A DNA stretch of 58,745 nt from Gammaproteobacteria bacterium (GTDB lineage: Bacteria > Pseudomonadota > Gammaproteobacteria > Arenicellales > UBA868): contig JAKUQR010000007.1 of the NCBI GenBank assembly GCA_022450155.1, forward strand, positions 1-58,745, given 5' to 3'. The notes beneath the pieces are model-generated. The model saw only the letters and a list, made by a program, of their open reading frames with translations. It ran no database searches and was not told the DNA's origin. Shown one piece after another: positions 15,596 through 24,287 of this stretch. Position numbers and translations under genes: made by a program. Each line of letters begins with the position of its first letter. Position 1 is the stretch's first letter.

Positions 15596-17123
15596 CGTCA
15601 GGCATTTCAGACTTGCGTCTTTTAACAAAATCTTTAAGGGCTTCATCAATTCCGGGATCGATGGGTGGCGGCTCATATTCAGCCAGGGTGGTTTTCCATA
15701 TCTGGTTTGCCCGTTTGGCCGCGTCTAATGCACCTTCCGATTCCCATTGTTCAAAGCTGTTATTGTCAGCGGTGGTGGATCGATAGAAAGCTGTTTCGAA
15801 ATTAGATTGCGTATGGTCACAGCCCAGAAAGTGATTGCCCGGCCCAACCTCGCGTATTGCATCCATGGCCTGCCCGTTTTCAGAATCATCAACACCGGAC
15901 AGGAAAACTTCAATCATTGCTGCCTGATCGGCATCTAGAATAAACTTTTCGTAGCCCATGGAGAGTCCCCCCTCCAGCCAGCCGGCGGTGTGAAGCATAA
16001 AGTTAACCCCCGCAAACATCGCGGTCTGCAGCGTGTTAGCAGACTCATAGGCTGCCTGGGCATCTGGTAGTTTGGAAGCGCACAAGCCACCGCCACTCCG
16101 ATAAGGCACACCCAGGCGTCGTGACAGAGCCGCCGTAATTAGAAGAACCATAGACGGTTCTGGCGTGCCGAATGTCGGCGCCCCCGATTGCATGGATATA
16201 GCGCTGCTGAATGTGCCGAAAATCACAGGTGCCCCAGGTCTGATTAACTGGGTAAAGGCGAGGCCGGCCAGCGCTTCGGCGAGGATCTGAGTACAGGTAC
16301 CGACAACTGTGACAGGCGACATGGCGCCGGAAAGTATGAAAGGGGAAATGACGGTGGCCTGATTGTTTTCAGCGTAGACGCGTGCCGCCCCCAGCATGGT
16401 CGCATCATAAGTCATCGGAGAGTTTGCATTAATGAGACTTGTGATAACGCAGTTTTTATCGACGAAGTCTTCTCCAAAAACAAGTTTTGCCATGTCCACA
16501 GAATCTTGCGCTCTTTCCGGAGCCGTAACCGAGCCCATAAAAGGCTTGTCGGTCCAACGTAGATGGCTGTAGATCATATCCAGATGCCGCTTATTCACCG
16601 GTATGTCTACGGGCTCACACAAAGTTCCACCGGAATGGTGCATCGCGGGTGTGCTGTAGGCCAGTTTGGTAAAGTTCTCAAAGTCCTCAAGTGTTGCGTA
16701 GCGACGCCCCTTATCCAGATCGTGCACAAAAGGTGGCCCGTAAGCTGGCACCAGGACGCAATGGTCGCCGCCAATCTTGACGCTGCGTTGTGAGTTCCGG
16801 GCATGTTGAACATACATCCCCGGGGCAGACGCCTGGATGATCTCTCTGCACATGTTTTTTGGGAAACGAACACGCGTACCATCGATCTTTGCACCGGCTT
16901 TTTCGAAAAGAGATAAAGTGGGTTGGTCGTCTTTGAATTCAATGCCGATTTCCTCGAGGAGGATTTCGGCATTGGTTTCGATTGTGATCAGCAATTCTTC
17001 GCTGGCCATTTCATAGACCGGCACCTTGCGTGTGATATAGGGCACACTCCGAGCGGATGTAGTGGCCCGTTTTGCCCGTTTGGCCTCTCTTGCGCTTCCG
17101 CGTTTTTTCCGGCGCGTGTTCAT
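15585..17123 (-). CDS. MttB-family (trimethylamine methyltransferase-like) protein without pyrrolysine
   Basis: 512 residues with a basic N-terminal extension (RRKKRGSAREAKRAKRA) followed by a TIM-barrel methyltransferase of the MttB superfamily, recognised from segments such as YSTPAMHHSGG, SLINANSPMTYDATM and SGAPTFGTPEPSMVLL. Characterised non-pyrrolysine relatives demethylate glycine betaine and pass the methyl group to a corrinoid protein. The frame is uninterrupted, so no amber-coded pyrrolysine is used. No corrinoid protein, activase or GcvT-like gene is in the window, so the substrate is unknown. etfBA lies head-to-head 510 bp away, which suggests, without proving, a link to quaternary-amine oxidation. 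Confidence 0.85.
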   Translation of the reverse strand: MNTRRKKRGSAREAKRAKRATTSARSVPYITRKVPVYEMASEELLITIETNAEILLEEIGIEFKDDQPTLSLFEKAGAKIDGTRVRFPKNMCREIIQASAPGMYVQHARNSQRSVKIGGDHCVLVPAYGPPFVHDLDKGRRYATLEDFENFTKLAYSTPAMHHSGGTLCEPVDIPVNKRHLDMIYSHLRWTDKPFMGSVTAPERAQDSVDMAKLVFGEDFVDKNCVITSLINANSPMTYDATMLGAARVYAENNQATVISPFILSGAMSPVTVVGTCTQILAEALAGLAFTQLIRPGAPVIFGTFSSAISMQSGAPTFGTPEPSMVLLITAALSRRLGVPYRSGGGLCASKLPDAQAAYESANTLQTAMFAGVNFMLHTAGWLEGGLSMGYEKFILDADQAAMIEVFLSGVDDSENGQAMDAIREVGPGNHFLGCDHTQSNFETAFYRSTTADNNSFEQWESEGALDAAKRANQIWKTTLAEYEPPPIDPGIDEALKDFVKRRKSEMPDVNY

Positions 17124-17596
17124 ATTCCGGTAGAATCAAATGGCTCAAGCTTCATTTTCGGTAGAACATTGTGTGATTTCTGCTCGACGAGCGACTAAGG
17201 CGTAACGTTCAGCGTCACTTGGGCTTGATGGTGCGACCCAAAATGACGCAAATCAGATAGACGTCGTCGTTCAACAGTTTGGCCGGGTGATCTCTAACGT
17301 GGACGCATGCGTGATTGGGCCAATACAATACGCGGTCCAAGTTTCAGCTCGGATTCGTCTGCTGAATAAGGGTCGGTAGAAGGCCTTGCTTAACCAACGC
17401 TGCGCGATTCGGATAATTCGATGAGAGACCAAGCCAGGGGTGTCTTGACAGGTGGGAGTGTCGTTACCTTGCAGGAGCTGGAAAGACGTCGTGCTTTTTG
17501 AAAGAAAGGAGTTCACTTCCGGGTCGACGTGGCACGTGGCAGGGTTGCTACTGCTTTTCAATCAGTTGCGACGCTAGGGAACAAACATTTGTTGTC

Positions 17597-17608
17597 GACC
17601 ATATGGTC
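17597..17608. promoter_or_regulatory. Perfect 12-bp palindrome upstream of etfB
   Basis: GACCATATGGTC is a perfect dyad 26 bp before the etfB ATG, inside the 510-bp gap 17124–17633. A site here could overlap a promoter, since GTATAG at 17614–17619 resembles a -10. I see no other feature in the gap; the short frames in it lack ribosome sites. Operator function is a guess. Confidence 0.3.
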
Positions 17609-17633
17609 TCAAGTGTATAGGGGATAAACAACA

Positions 17634-18383
17634 ATGAAAGTACTGGTACCCGTCAAACGGGTCATCGATGCAAATATCAAGGTTCGTGTGAAATCGGATC
17701 AGTCAGGCGTTGAGCTGAACAACGTGAAAATGGCAATGAATCCTTTTTGCGAAATAGCAGTTGAACAGGCGATCCGCCTGAAGGAGTCGGGCTCGGTCGA
17801 GGAGATCATCGTTGTTACGGCCGGTGCTGCCCAAGGTCAGGAAACGCTGAAAACAGGGCTTGCCATGGGTGCTGATCGTGCGATATTGATTGAGACTGAA
17901 GAAGCTCCTGAGCCATTGGCGGTCGCAAAGTTGCTAAAAGCTGTTGTGGATCGCGAGGGGCCTGGTCTCGTTATATTGGGGAAACAGGCAATCGACGGTG
18001 ATAACAACCAGACAGGTCAGATGCTGGCGGCGTTGTTAGGCTGGTCCATCGGTACGTTTATTTCCAATCTGGTCGTCGAGGAGGGCGTGGTCAAGGTAAC
18101 GAGAGAGGTAGACGGTGGCCTGGAGAAGCTCGAGCTTGTGCCCCCCGCAGTGGTAACCGTGGACCTTCGGTTGAATGAGCCACGGTATGCTTCTCTGCCC
18201 AATATCATGAAGGCGAAGAAAAAGCCACTGGATACTTTCAGCCCATCCGATCTTGATGTCGATGTCACGCCTCGTACCGAGTTGATCAGCGTAGTCGAAC
18301 CTCCCGCGAGAGAAGCTGGTGTCAGAGTGGGGAGCGCGGAAGAACTTGTCGAAAAACTAAAGAACGAAGCCAAGGTGATCTGA
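17634..18383 (+). CDS. etfB: Electron transfer flavoprotein beta subunit
   Basis: 249 residues, typical ETF beta beginning [19 protein letters not shown]. It forms the AMP-binding half of the ETF heterodimer, which takes electrons from acyl-CoA and N-methyl dehydrogenases and hands them to ETF:ubiquinone oxidoreductase. The signature region [20 protein letters not shown] is present, and [20 protein letters not shown] is the ETF-beta hallmark. Two bases separate it from etfA. Confidence 0.96.
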   Translation: MKVLVPVKRVIDANIKVRVKSDQSGVELNNVKMAMNPFCEIAVEQAIRLKESGSVEEIIVVTAGAAQGQETLKTGLAMGADRAILIETEEAPEPLAVAKLLKAVVDREGPGLVILGKQAIDGDNNQTGQMLAALLGWSIGTFISNLVVEEGVVKVTREVDGGLEKLELVPPAVVTVDLRLNEPRYASLPNIMKAKKKPLDTFSPSDLDVDVTPRTELISVVEPPAREAGVRVGSAEELVEKLKNEAKVI

Positions 18384-18385
18384 AG

Positions 18386-19324
18386 ATGGGTATTCTTGTT
18401 ATAGGTGAGCACGACAACGATGAACTTAAGCCATCGACACTAAATACTGTGACAGCGGCACAGGAACTGGGCGATGAAATTGATTTATTGATTGCTGGTA
18501 CCAACTGTGGCGTCGCAGCGGAGCATGCTGCACGGGTGACCGGCGTAAAGCGCGTACTCAAGGTGGATGACCCGTCGCTTGCAAATTCGTTGGCGGAAAA
18601 TCTATCACCCTTGATTGCTGAGTTGGCGGGCGGGTATACGCATGTCCTTGTGCCGGCATCGACCTACGGCAAGAACATCATGCCCCGCGCTGCAGCGTTG
18701 CTCGATGTTCAGCAGATCTCAGACATCAGCGGGATTGAGAGTGAAGATACATTTGTACGGCCGATATATGCGGGAAATGCCATGGCGACCGTTCGTTCAA
18801 AAGACACCATAAAAATGATTTCTGTACGGACCACGGCATTCGAGTCGGCTACCGAAGAGGGAGAGGCGGCTATTGAAGAGATTTCAGGCGCTCAGGAATC
18901 AGGATTGTCAAAGTTTGCTGGTGAGGAACTTACCCGATCTGAAAGACCTGAATTGACGACAGCGGATATCATAATTTCTGGTGGCCGCGGAATGCAGAGT
19001 GGAGAAAATTTCGCAATGCTAGAACGCATAGCGGACAGATTGAACGCAGCGGTTGGGGCTTCCAGGGCTGCTGTTGATGCAGGCTATGTTCCCAATGATT
19101 ACCAGGTCGGACAAACCGGAAAGGTGGTCGCGCCAAATCTATATATTGCGGTGGGTATTTCAGGTGCGATTCAGCATTTAGCAGGCATGAAGGACTCAAA
19201 AGTTATTGTTGCAATAAACAAAGACGAAGAGGCCCCGATTTTTCAGGTCGCGGACTACGGCTGGGTCGTAGATCTTTTCGAAGCAATACCGCAACTTGAA
19301 GCAGCGCTTGGCGATGGCGGCTAA
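18386..19324 (+). CDS. etfA: Electron transfer flavoprotein alpha subunit
   Basis: 312 residues. The C-terminal FAD domain is clear: SGGRGMQSGENF, VGASRAAVDAGYVPNDYQVG, and GQTGKVVAPNLYIAVGISGA followed by IQHLAGMKDS. Works with etfB as a soluble cytoplasmic electron carrier; the membrane ETF dehydrogenase is not in the window. The N-terminal half is the less conserved ETF domain (MGILVIGEHDNDELK). Ends before a stable hairpin. Confidence 0.96.
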   Translation: MGILVIGEHDNDELKPSTLNTVTAAQELGDEIDLLIAGTNCGVAAEHAARVTGVKRVLKVDDPSLANSLAENLSPLIAELAGGYTHVLVPASTYGKNIMPRAAALLDVQQISDISGIESEDTFVRPIYAGNAMATVRSKDTIKMISVRTTAFESATEEGEAAIEEISGAQESGLSKFAGEELTRSERPELTTADIIISGGRGMQSGENFAMLERIADRLNAAVGASRAAVDAGYVPNDYQVGQTGKVVAPNLYIAVGISGAIQHLAGMKDSKVIVAINKDEEAPIFQVADYGWVVDLFEAIPQLEAALGDGG

Positions 19325-19367
19325 GGACGGTCTGGTGCCGCTGCACTAAGAGAGTTGACTGAATGAA

Positions 19368-19394
19368 GTGGTGACCGGCAGAGCCGGCCACCAC
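19368..19394 (+). terminator. Strong hairpin after etfBA, no T-run
   Basis: GTGGTGACCGGC and GCCGGCCACCAC pair over 12 positions with one A·C mismatch around loop AGA. No T tract follows, so it may stabilise the 3' end or act with Rho instead of being an intrinsic terminator. The rest of the gap to rmuC (19395–19531) shows nothing definite. Confidence 0.4.
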
Positions 19395-19531
19395 GCCCAA
19401 CTTGTTACAATCGTCAGTTGTTAACTGCAGTTCCGGCACCTCCATGTGCTCAAGGATTCTGAGCCTGACTGACAGCGTTTATTTTGAATAATCCGTTTCG
19501 AATTTTCTGTGAACTGGTTCACACGGCGGGA

Positions 19532-20554
19532 TTACTCAGAGTGTTCATCGGTGTCATCTGCCAGTTCGAGCGAATCGATGCTTGATGCCCGGCGAATAAT
19601 CTTGTCGGTTGAAATGCGGATTCTCCTGAAGTCCTCGGCCATTGCGTCGTAGTTTTTTTGCAAAGAAGCGATTCTTGTGTCTAGGCGCTGAACATCCGTC
19701 ATCATGGCAAGAACTTCAGTTTGAATAATATCAGCCTGTTCCCGCATCTTAACGTCCCGAAATATGGCGGTTATGGTGTTCAGGGTAGCCCACAATGTAG
19801 ATGGTGAGACAATATAAACGCGCTTGCGGTACGCCATCTGAACGAGATCTTGATGGTCGCAATGGATCTGTGCATAGACGGATTCTGCCGGTATAAACAT
19901 TAAGGCATTTTCGGATGTCTCGCCGGGAATAATATAGCGCGAGGCGATTGCCTCAATATGGCTGGTGACATGCACTGAAAATGCTTTTGAATGGCGTTTT
20001 TTCTCTTCTTCTGTCGTTGCTGCCACAACCAATCTGTAAGACTCCAGGGGAAATTTTGAGTCGATAACTGTGGGCCCCGGTGGATTCGGTAACTGCAGCA
20101 GACAGTCTGCCCGGCGGCCATTGCTTAAGGTGGCCTGGAACTTGTAGGCACCCGGAGGGAGCGCATCCTGAATCAGCGCTTCGAGCCTGAGTTCACCAAA
20201 TGCCCCCCGTGCCTGCTTATTATCGAGCACGTTTCGGAGCCCGCTGACCTCGGTGGACAGTTGAGCGATATTTTTCTGCGCATGGTCGATTACGGCCATA
20301 CGCTCCTTGAGTTGGCCAAGGTGTCCGACAGTAGACTGATCCTGTTTCAGTAATGCATCCCTCAGCATCCGTTCTTGTTTAAGGAGTTGTTCATTCATCA
20401 GCTGTTGATGTGTCTGAAACAGAGTTGCGACATCAGTACTGGTCAGTGGTTGTTGGCGAAGACTGCGGATAAGTGCAAACACGGCGATGGCAATAATGAC
20501 TACCACACCGAGAATCAACATTTCATTCAGCATCAGGGTAATCCCATCACCCAA
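19532..20554 (-). CDS. rmuC: RmuC-family DNA recombination protein
   Basis: 340 residues: a short N-terminal membrane helix (LILGVVVIIAIAVFALI), a coiled-coil stretch to about residue 110, then the RmuC nuclease-like domain (KQARGAFGELRLEALI, VIDSKFPLESY, FIPAESVYAQ, IVSPSTLWATLNTI). E. coli RmuC limits inversions at short inverted repeats; the mechanism is not known. The gene start overlaps the gph stop by 8 bp, so ubiG–gph–rmuC is read as one unit. An ATG 7 codons later is an alternative start. Confidence 0.92.
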   Translation of the reverse strand: MGDGITLMLNEMLILGVVVIIAIAVFALIRSLRQQPLTSTDVATLFQTHQQLMNEQLLKQERMLRDALLKQDQSTVGHLGQLKERMAVIDHAQKNIAQLSTEVSGLRNVLDNKQARGAFGELRLEALIQDALPPGAYKFQATLSNGRRADCLLQLPNPPGPTVIDSKFPLESYRLVVAATTEEEKKRHSKAFSVHVTSHIEAIASRYIIPGETSENALMFIPAESVYAQIHCDHQDLVQMAYRKRVYIVSPSTLWATLNTITAIFRDVKMREQADIIQTEVLAMMTDVQRLDTRIASLQKNYDAMAEDFRRIRISTDKIIRRASSIDSLELADDTDEHSE

Positions 20555-21209
20555 TTTGGATCAGCAGATGTTCAAGTTCTGCCGGGGAATCGACCATATG
20601 GTCAGCACCCCAATTATCCGGCAGATCGTCAGGTGATGCGTATCCCCAGGTAACAGCTACGGTGGTAGTGCCCGCAGCGCGGCCAGCCATGATATCCCGC
20701 AGGTCATCGCCTATCAGTGCCGTGGTTGAGGTCTTTCTACCGTTCAGGCGGCATGCATGAAGTACCGGCTCGGGTTCGGGTTTGTTGGTCGGTAGAGTAT
20801 CTCCACAGACTACGACAGCCGCTCTGTGGGACAGGCCCAACGCATTCAACAGGGGATCAGTAAAACGTGCCGGCTTGTTTGTAACAATTCCCCAACTGTG
20901 GCCGGCTGCTTCAAGACGGGTCAGTAATTGGTCTATTCCGGGAAACAGACAGCTGCCTTCACAGACATGCTGATCATAATAATCAAGCAGTTGATCTCTG
21001 AGAATCTGAAATCCTTTTGCGGCAGGTGAGACAGAAAAACCCTGTTCAATAAGTCGAGCGCTACCTGCGCCGGCCCAGCAGCGAGCGTCTTTTAGTGAAA
21101 CCTTGGGTTTGCCGTGCGTGGTCAATACGAAGTTAAGCGCTGCTACAAGATCAGGGGCAGTGTCAACCAGTGTGCCATCAAGGTCGAACAACAGATGATT
21201 GATCGCCAT
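20547..21209 (-). CDS. gph: HAD phosphatase (phosphoglycolate or MurNAc-6-phosphate phosphatase)
   Basis: 220-residue HAD hydrolase. Motif I FDLDGTLVDT with nucleophile Asp, motif II VTNKPAR, motif III Lys in TNKPEPEP and motif IV IGDDLRDIMAGRAAG. Gph removes 2-phosphoglycolate formed in DNA repair. The Pseudomonas homologue next to ubiG is MupP, which dephosphorylates MurNAc-6-phosphate in wall recycling; the same ubiG neighbourhood here makes that assignment equally possible. The ubiG stop lies 7 bp upstream. Confidence 0.85.
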   Translation of the reverse strand: MAINHLLFDLDGTLVDTAPDLVAALNFVLTTHGKPKVSLKDARCWAGAGSARLIEQGFSVSPAAKGFQILRDQLLDYYDQHVCEGSCLFPGIDQLLTRLEAAGHSWGIVTNKPARFTDPLLNALGLSHRAAVVVCGDTLPTNKPEPEPVLHACRLNGRKTSTTALIGDDLRDIMAGRAAGTTTVAVTWGYASPDDLPDNWGADHMVDSPAELEHLLIQIG

Positions 21210-21216
21210 TAGCTCG

Positions 21217-21942
21217 TTATGAACCCCGGGACTCGTTCGTGGCAGTAGAACCCCGGCGGAAATGCAAGATGTAATTCACATCGACATCCCCGCCCAGGGA
21301 GTACTCCCGGGAAATCGGGTTGTAATGTAGGCCGATGGATCCGCTCAGGTATAAACCGGCATCACGGGCCCACAGATCCAGTTCTGATGGTTTAATGAAC
21401 TTCTCATAGTGATGTGTTCCACGAGGCAACAGATTGAGTACATATTCCGCTCCAACGATAGCAAATAGCCAGGATTTGGGGTTGCGGTTTATTGTTGAGA
21501 AAAAGACATGACCCCCTGCCCGGGTGAGCTCTGCGCAGGCGAAAACGGTTGCGGCTGGAGATGGGACGTGTTCCAGGAGCTCCATACAGGTAACCACATC
21601 GTACTGGCCAGATTCGTCGTGTACCAGTTCTTCGACTGTGCCCTTGCGGTAGTCGATGGACGCAGAACGATCGCGGGCATGCAGTCTGGCGACAGAGATG
21701 GGCCCTTGTCCCGCGTCTACTCCGGTGACTGAGGCGCCTTTCTCCCACATGGACTCGGTGAGTATGCCTCCGCCACAGCCAATGTCGATGACTTTTTTAT
21801 CTCGCAAACAGACCTGTTCTTCGATGTAATTTAGCCGCAGGGGATTTATTTCATGCAGGGGGCGAAATTCACTGTTCGGGTCCCACCAGCGACTGGCCAG
21901 TTTTTCAAATTTCGACAGTTCGTTAGGGTCTACGTTTTGCAT
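21217..21942 (-). CDS. ubiG: Ubiquinone biosynthesis O-methyltransferase
   Basis: 241-residue class I SAM methyltransferase that performs both O-methylations in ubiquinone synthesis. N-terminus NVDPNELSKFEKLASRWWDP, SAM motif VIDIGCGGGILTE, MELLEHVPSP, and the family-specific tail LHYNPISREYSLGGDVDVNY. First gene of the ubiG–gph–rmuC unit, divergent from the initiator tRNA. It acts with IspB (1.4 kb) in the same pathway. Confidence 0.95.
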   Translation of the reverse strand: MQNVDPNELSKFEKLASRWWDPNSEFRPLHEINPLRLNYIEEQVCLRDKKVIDIGCGGGILTESMWEKGASVTGVDAGQGPISVARLHARDRSASIDYRKGTVEELVHDESGQYDVVTCMELLEHVPSPAATVFACAELTRAGGHVFFSTINRNPKSWLFAIVGAEYVLNLLPRGTHHYEKFIKPSELDLWARDAGLYLSGSIGLHYNPISREYSLGGDVDVNYILHFRRGSTATNESRGS

Positions 21943-22075
21943 CGATCTGAGGCGGCATTGTTGCCATATGGAAGTGATCCCGGGTATTTTATGCTCGGCC
22001 CTTTGAAAATTGGCAACAGAGTCTCTGATAGAGTTGGTTTACACAGGCACAGGGTGGGCTCTGCACTGGAATATC

Positions 22076-22105
22076 TTGAATATAAGGGTAAGCCCGCACT
22101 ATAAT
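22076..22105 (+). promoter_or_regulatory. Promoter of the initiator-tRNA/nusA-infB operon
   Basis: TTGAAT (22076–22081), 18-bp spacer, consensus TATAAT (22100–22105), then a GC-rich discriminator CGGACCG. Initiation near 22112 would leave only a few bases before the tRNA 5' end at 22118. GC-rich discriminators are typical of stringently controlled stable-RNA promoters. Confidence 0.7.
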
Positions 22106-22117
22106 CGGACCGTTTGT

Positions 22118-22194
<77 letters not shown>

Positions 22195-22212
22195 GTTATG
22201 GTATGACTACGA

Positions 22213-22236
22213 CCCCGCTGTTGCGGGGTTTGTTTT
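22213..22236 (+). terminator. Intrinsic terminator/attenuator between tRNA-fMet and rimP
   Basis: CCCCGC-TGTT-GCGGGG followed by TTTGTTTT. It lies 19 bp after the tRNA, so part of the transcripts would end here and part run on into rimP–nusA–infB. Leaky termination at this position is known for the E. coli metY operon; here it is inferred. Confidence 0.75.
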
Positions 22237-22279
22237 TGAAGGCCAGCGGTGGTTGTAGCCGGCCCAGCAGGCGGGTATC

Positions 22280-22759
22280 GTGTTTGGCAATGTGACAGTA
22301 CTGCGAGAACTGCTCGAGCCAGTAATCGAAGCCATGGGCTACGAGCTGGTAATGGTTGAGCTGACGGGTTCAGGCTCGAAGACATTGAGAGTCTATATCG
22401 ATTCACCAGGGGGTATCGTGTTAGATGACTGTGCGACGGTTAGTCAGCAAGTCAGCGTTTTGCTGGATGTGGAAGATCCGATTTCGGGGGAGTATGCACT
22501 GGAAATCTCGTCGCCCGGCCTCGATCGGCCCTTGGCCAAGCCGGAACATTTCCGCCGAGCTGAGGGCGCCATGGTAAGAATAAGAATGACCACATCACAC
22601 CTCGGAAGGCGAAATTTCACTGGCTTGCTGAAATGCGTTTCTGGTGAAGGGGCTGTAGTCGAAGTCGATGGAGAGGAGTACGAACTCGCCTACAACGATA
22701 TGGACCGGGCAAGGCTGGTTTCGGAATTCGAGAATAAGATTCCGCGATCGCGACGATAA
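22280..22759 (+). CDS. rimP: Ribosome maturation factor RimP
   Basis: 159 residues, needed for 30S assembly. An alpha/beta N-terminal domain (EPVIEAMGYELVMVEL, LRVYIDSPGGI, YALEISSPGLDRPL) is followed by an Sm-like C-terminal domain (FTGLLKCVSGEGAVVEVDGE). GTG start at 22280 with AGGCGGG a few bases upstream. First protein gene of the nusA operon; nusA starts 16 bp after the stop. Confidence 0.95.
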   Translation: MFGNVTVLRELLEPVIEAMGYELVMVELTGSGSKTLRVYIDSPGGIVLDDCATVSQQVSVLLDVEDPISGEYALEISSPGLDRPLAKPEHFRRAEGAMVRIRMTTSHLGRRNFTGLLKCVSGEGAVVEVDGEEYELAYNDMDRARLVSEFENKIPRSRR

Positions 22760-22775
22760 TTCTGGAGATTGCGGC

Positions 22776-24269
22776 ATGACCAAAGACGAAGTTTTAATGA
22801 TGGCGGATGTTCTTTCTCAGGAAAAAGAGCTCGAAAAAGATGTGGTATTTTTAGCTATCGAGGCGGCACTGGCCACAGCAACTCGAAAACGACATCGGGA
22901 AGATATCGAAGTTCGTGTTTCGATTGACCGGGAAACTGGTGACTATGAGGCATTTCGCCAGTGGGAAATCGTTGATGAAGATACAGATCTAGAGAGTCCT
23001 ACCAGGCAGATGACCCTGCCCGCTGCCAACATCAGTTATCCGGATGTGGCGCATGAAGTCGGCGGATTTGTGGAGGAACCACTGGAGGTGGTGTCAAAGT
23101 TTGGTCGGATAGAAGCGCAGGCTGCCAAGCAGGTAATCAACCAGAAAGTTCGTGAAGCTGAGCGTTCACGGATATATGAAACTTTCAAAGATAGAGTGGG
23201 TGAGATGGTCCAGGGTGTTGTTAAGCGTGTCGGGCATCGGGAGGCTATCGTTGATATCGAAAGTGTGGAAGCGTCATTACCAAGATCTACCTGGATTGAC
23301 AGGGAGGCACTTCGTAACGGAGACCGAATCAAAAGCATTCTCACGGAAGTTAGGTCTGAGGCGCGCGGGCCACAATTGATCCTGGATAGAAGGAGCTCGG
23401 AACTTGTAATTGAACTTTTTAAACTGGAGGTCCCAGAAGTTGGCCAGGGAATTATCGAGATTCTCGGCGCTTCCCGCGATCCCGGATCTCGTGCCAAGAT
23501 AGCAGTGAGGTCCAATGATCCCAAAATCGATCCGGTTGGCGCTTGTGTCGGAATCCGTGGTGCGCGGGTTCAAAGTGTTTCAAATGAACTCAATCTGGAG
23601 CGGATCGATATCATTACCTGGACAGAATCACCGGCTGAATTCGTCATTAAGGCCCTACAGCCGGCGGACGTAGATTCAATCGTAATTGATGAAGAATCAA
23701 AGGCTATGGATGTGGTAGTGGATGAGAACCAGCTGTCTCTGGCAATCGGTCGCGGTGGGCAGAATGTACGGCTAGCGTCAGCATTGACGGGCTGGGAATT
23801 GAATATCATGACCGATGAGGCTGCTTTGGAAAAGGCCGAGCGCGAAGCACAGATATCTTGCGAGCGTTTGCGAGAGCAGTTGAACATAGACAACGATGTC
23901 GCTGAGGTATTGGTCGAAGAGGGGTTTCTGACGCCCGAAGAGGTGGCTTACGTGCCGGTTCAGGAACTGGTCGAGATCGAAGGTTTTGATCAGGAATTGG
24001 TAGAGCAATTACGGAGTCGAGCAAAAGAATTCTTGGATATTCGTGAGTTTACTGAGCTGGAGAAAACAAGACCCGAGGACGACTTGCTCTCGATGGAGGG
24101 CATGGATGAGGAGACCGCCCAGCTATTTGCACAAAATGGCGTCCGTTCAATGGAAGATCTCGCCGAATGTGCGACCGACGAGCTTGTTGAACTCAGTGGT
24201 ATTGATGAAGCACGAGCTGCAGAACTCATAATGACGGCCCGTGCACCTTGGTTTGCAGAGGCCCAATAG
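22776..24269 (+). CDS. nusA: Transcription termination/antitermination factor NusA
   Basis: 497 residues, almost the E. coli length (495). Domains in order: RNA-polymerase-binding NTD (to about 130), S1 (GMVQGVVKRVGHREAIVDI is close to GEMVQGVV of homologues), KH1, KH2 (LAIGRGGQNVRLAS), then two acidic helix-hairpin-helix repeats that bind RNAP alpha or lambda N. The ATG at 22776 is chosen for its GGAG site and family N-terminus TKDEVLMMADVLSQEK. It follows rimP and precedes infB by 18 bp; in E. coli NusA feeds back on this operon. Confidence 0.97.
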   Translation: MTKDEVLMMADVLSQEKELEKDVVFLAIEAALATATRKRHREDIEVRVSIDRETGDYEAFRQWEIVDEDTDLESPTRQMTLPAANISYPDVAHEVGGFVEEPLEVVSKFGRIEAQAAKQVINQKVREAERSRIYETFKDRVGEMVQGVVKRVGHREAIVDIESVEASLPRSTWIDREALRNGDRIKSILTEVRSEARGPQLILDRRSSELVIELFKLEVPEVGQGIIEILGASRDPGSRAKIAVRSNDPKIDPVGACVGIRGARVQSVSNELNLERIDIITWTESPAEFVIKALQPADVDSIVIDEESKAMDVVVDENQLSLAIGRGGQNVRLASALTGWELNIMTDEAALEKAEREAQISCERLREQLNIDNDVAEVLVEEGFLTPEEVAYVPVQELVEIEGFDQELVEQLRSRAKEFLDIREFTELEKTRPEDDLLSMEGMDEETAQLFAQNGVRSMEDLAECATDELVELSGIDEARAAELIMTARAPWFAEAQ

Positions 24270-24287
24270 AATTTCGGGAAGATCCAA

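Noticed and set aside
15585-17123. Pyrrolysine-containing trimethylamine methyltransferase
   Set aside because: The frame has no in-frame TAG and no pyl genes are in the window, so only the family name is kept.
17445-17475. TTGACA box in the etfB upstream gap as a promoter
   Set aside because: No -10-like hexamer at 16–18 bp spacing (CTTGCA only).
17271-17561. 96-codon minus-strand frame in the gap before etfB
   Set aside because: No ribosome site, no recognisable motif and random-looking composition; the gap probably holds only regulatory DNA.
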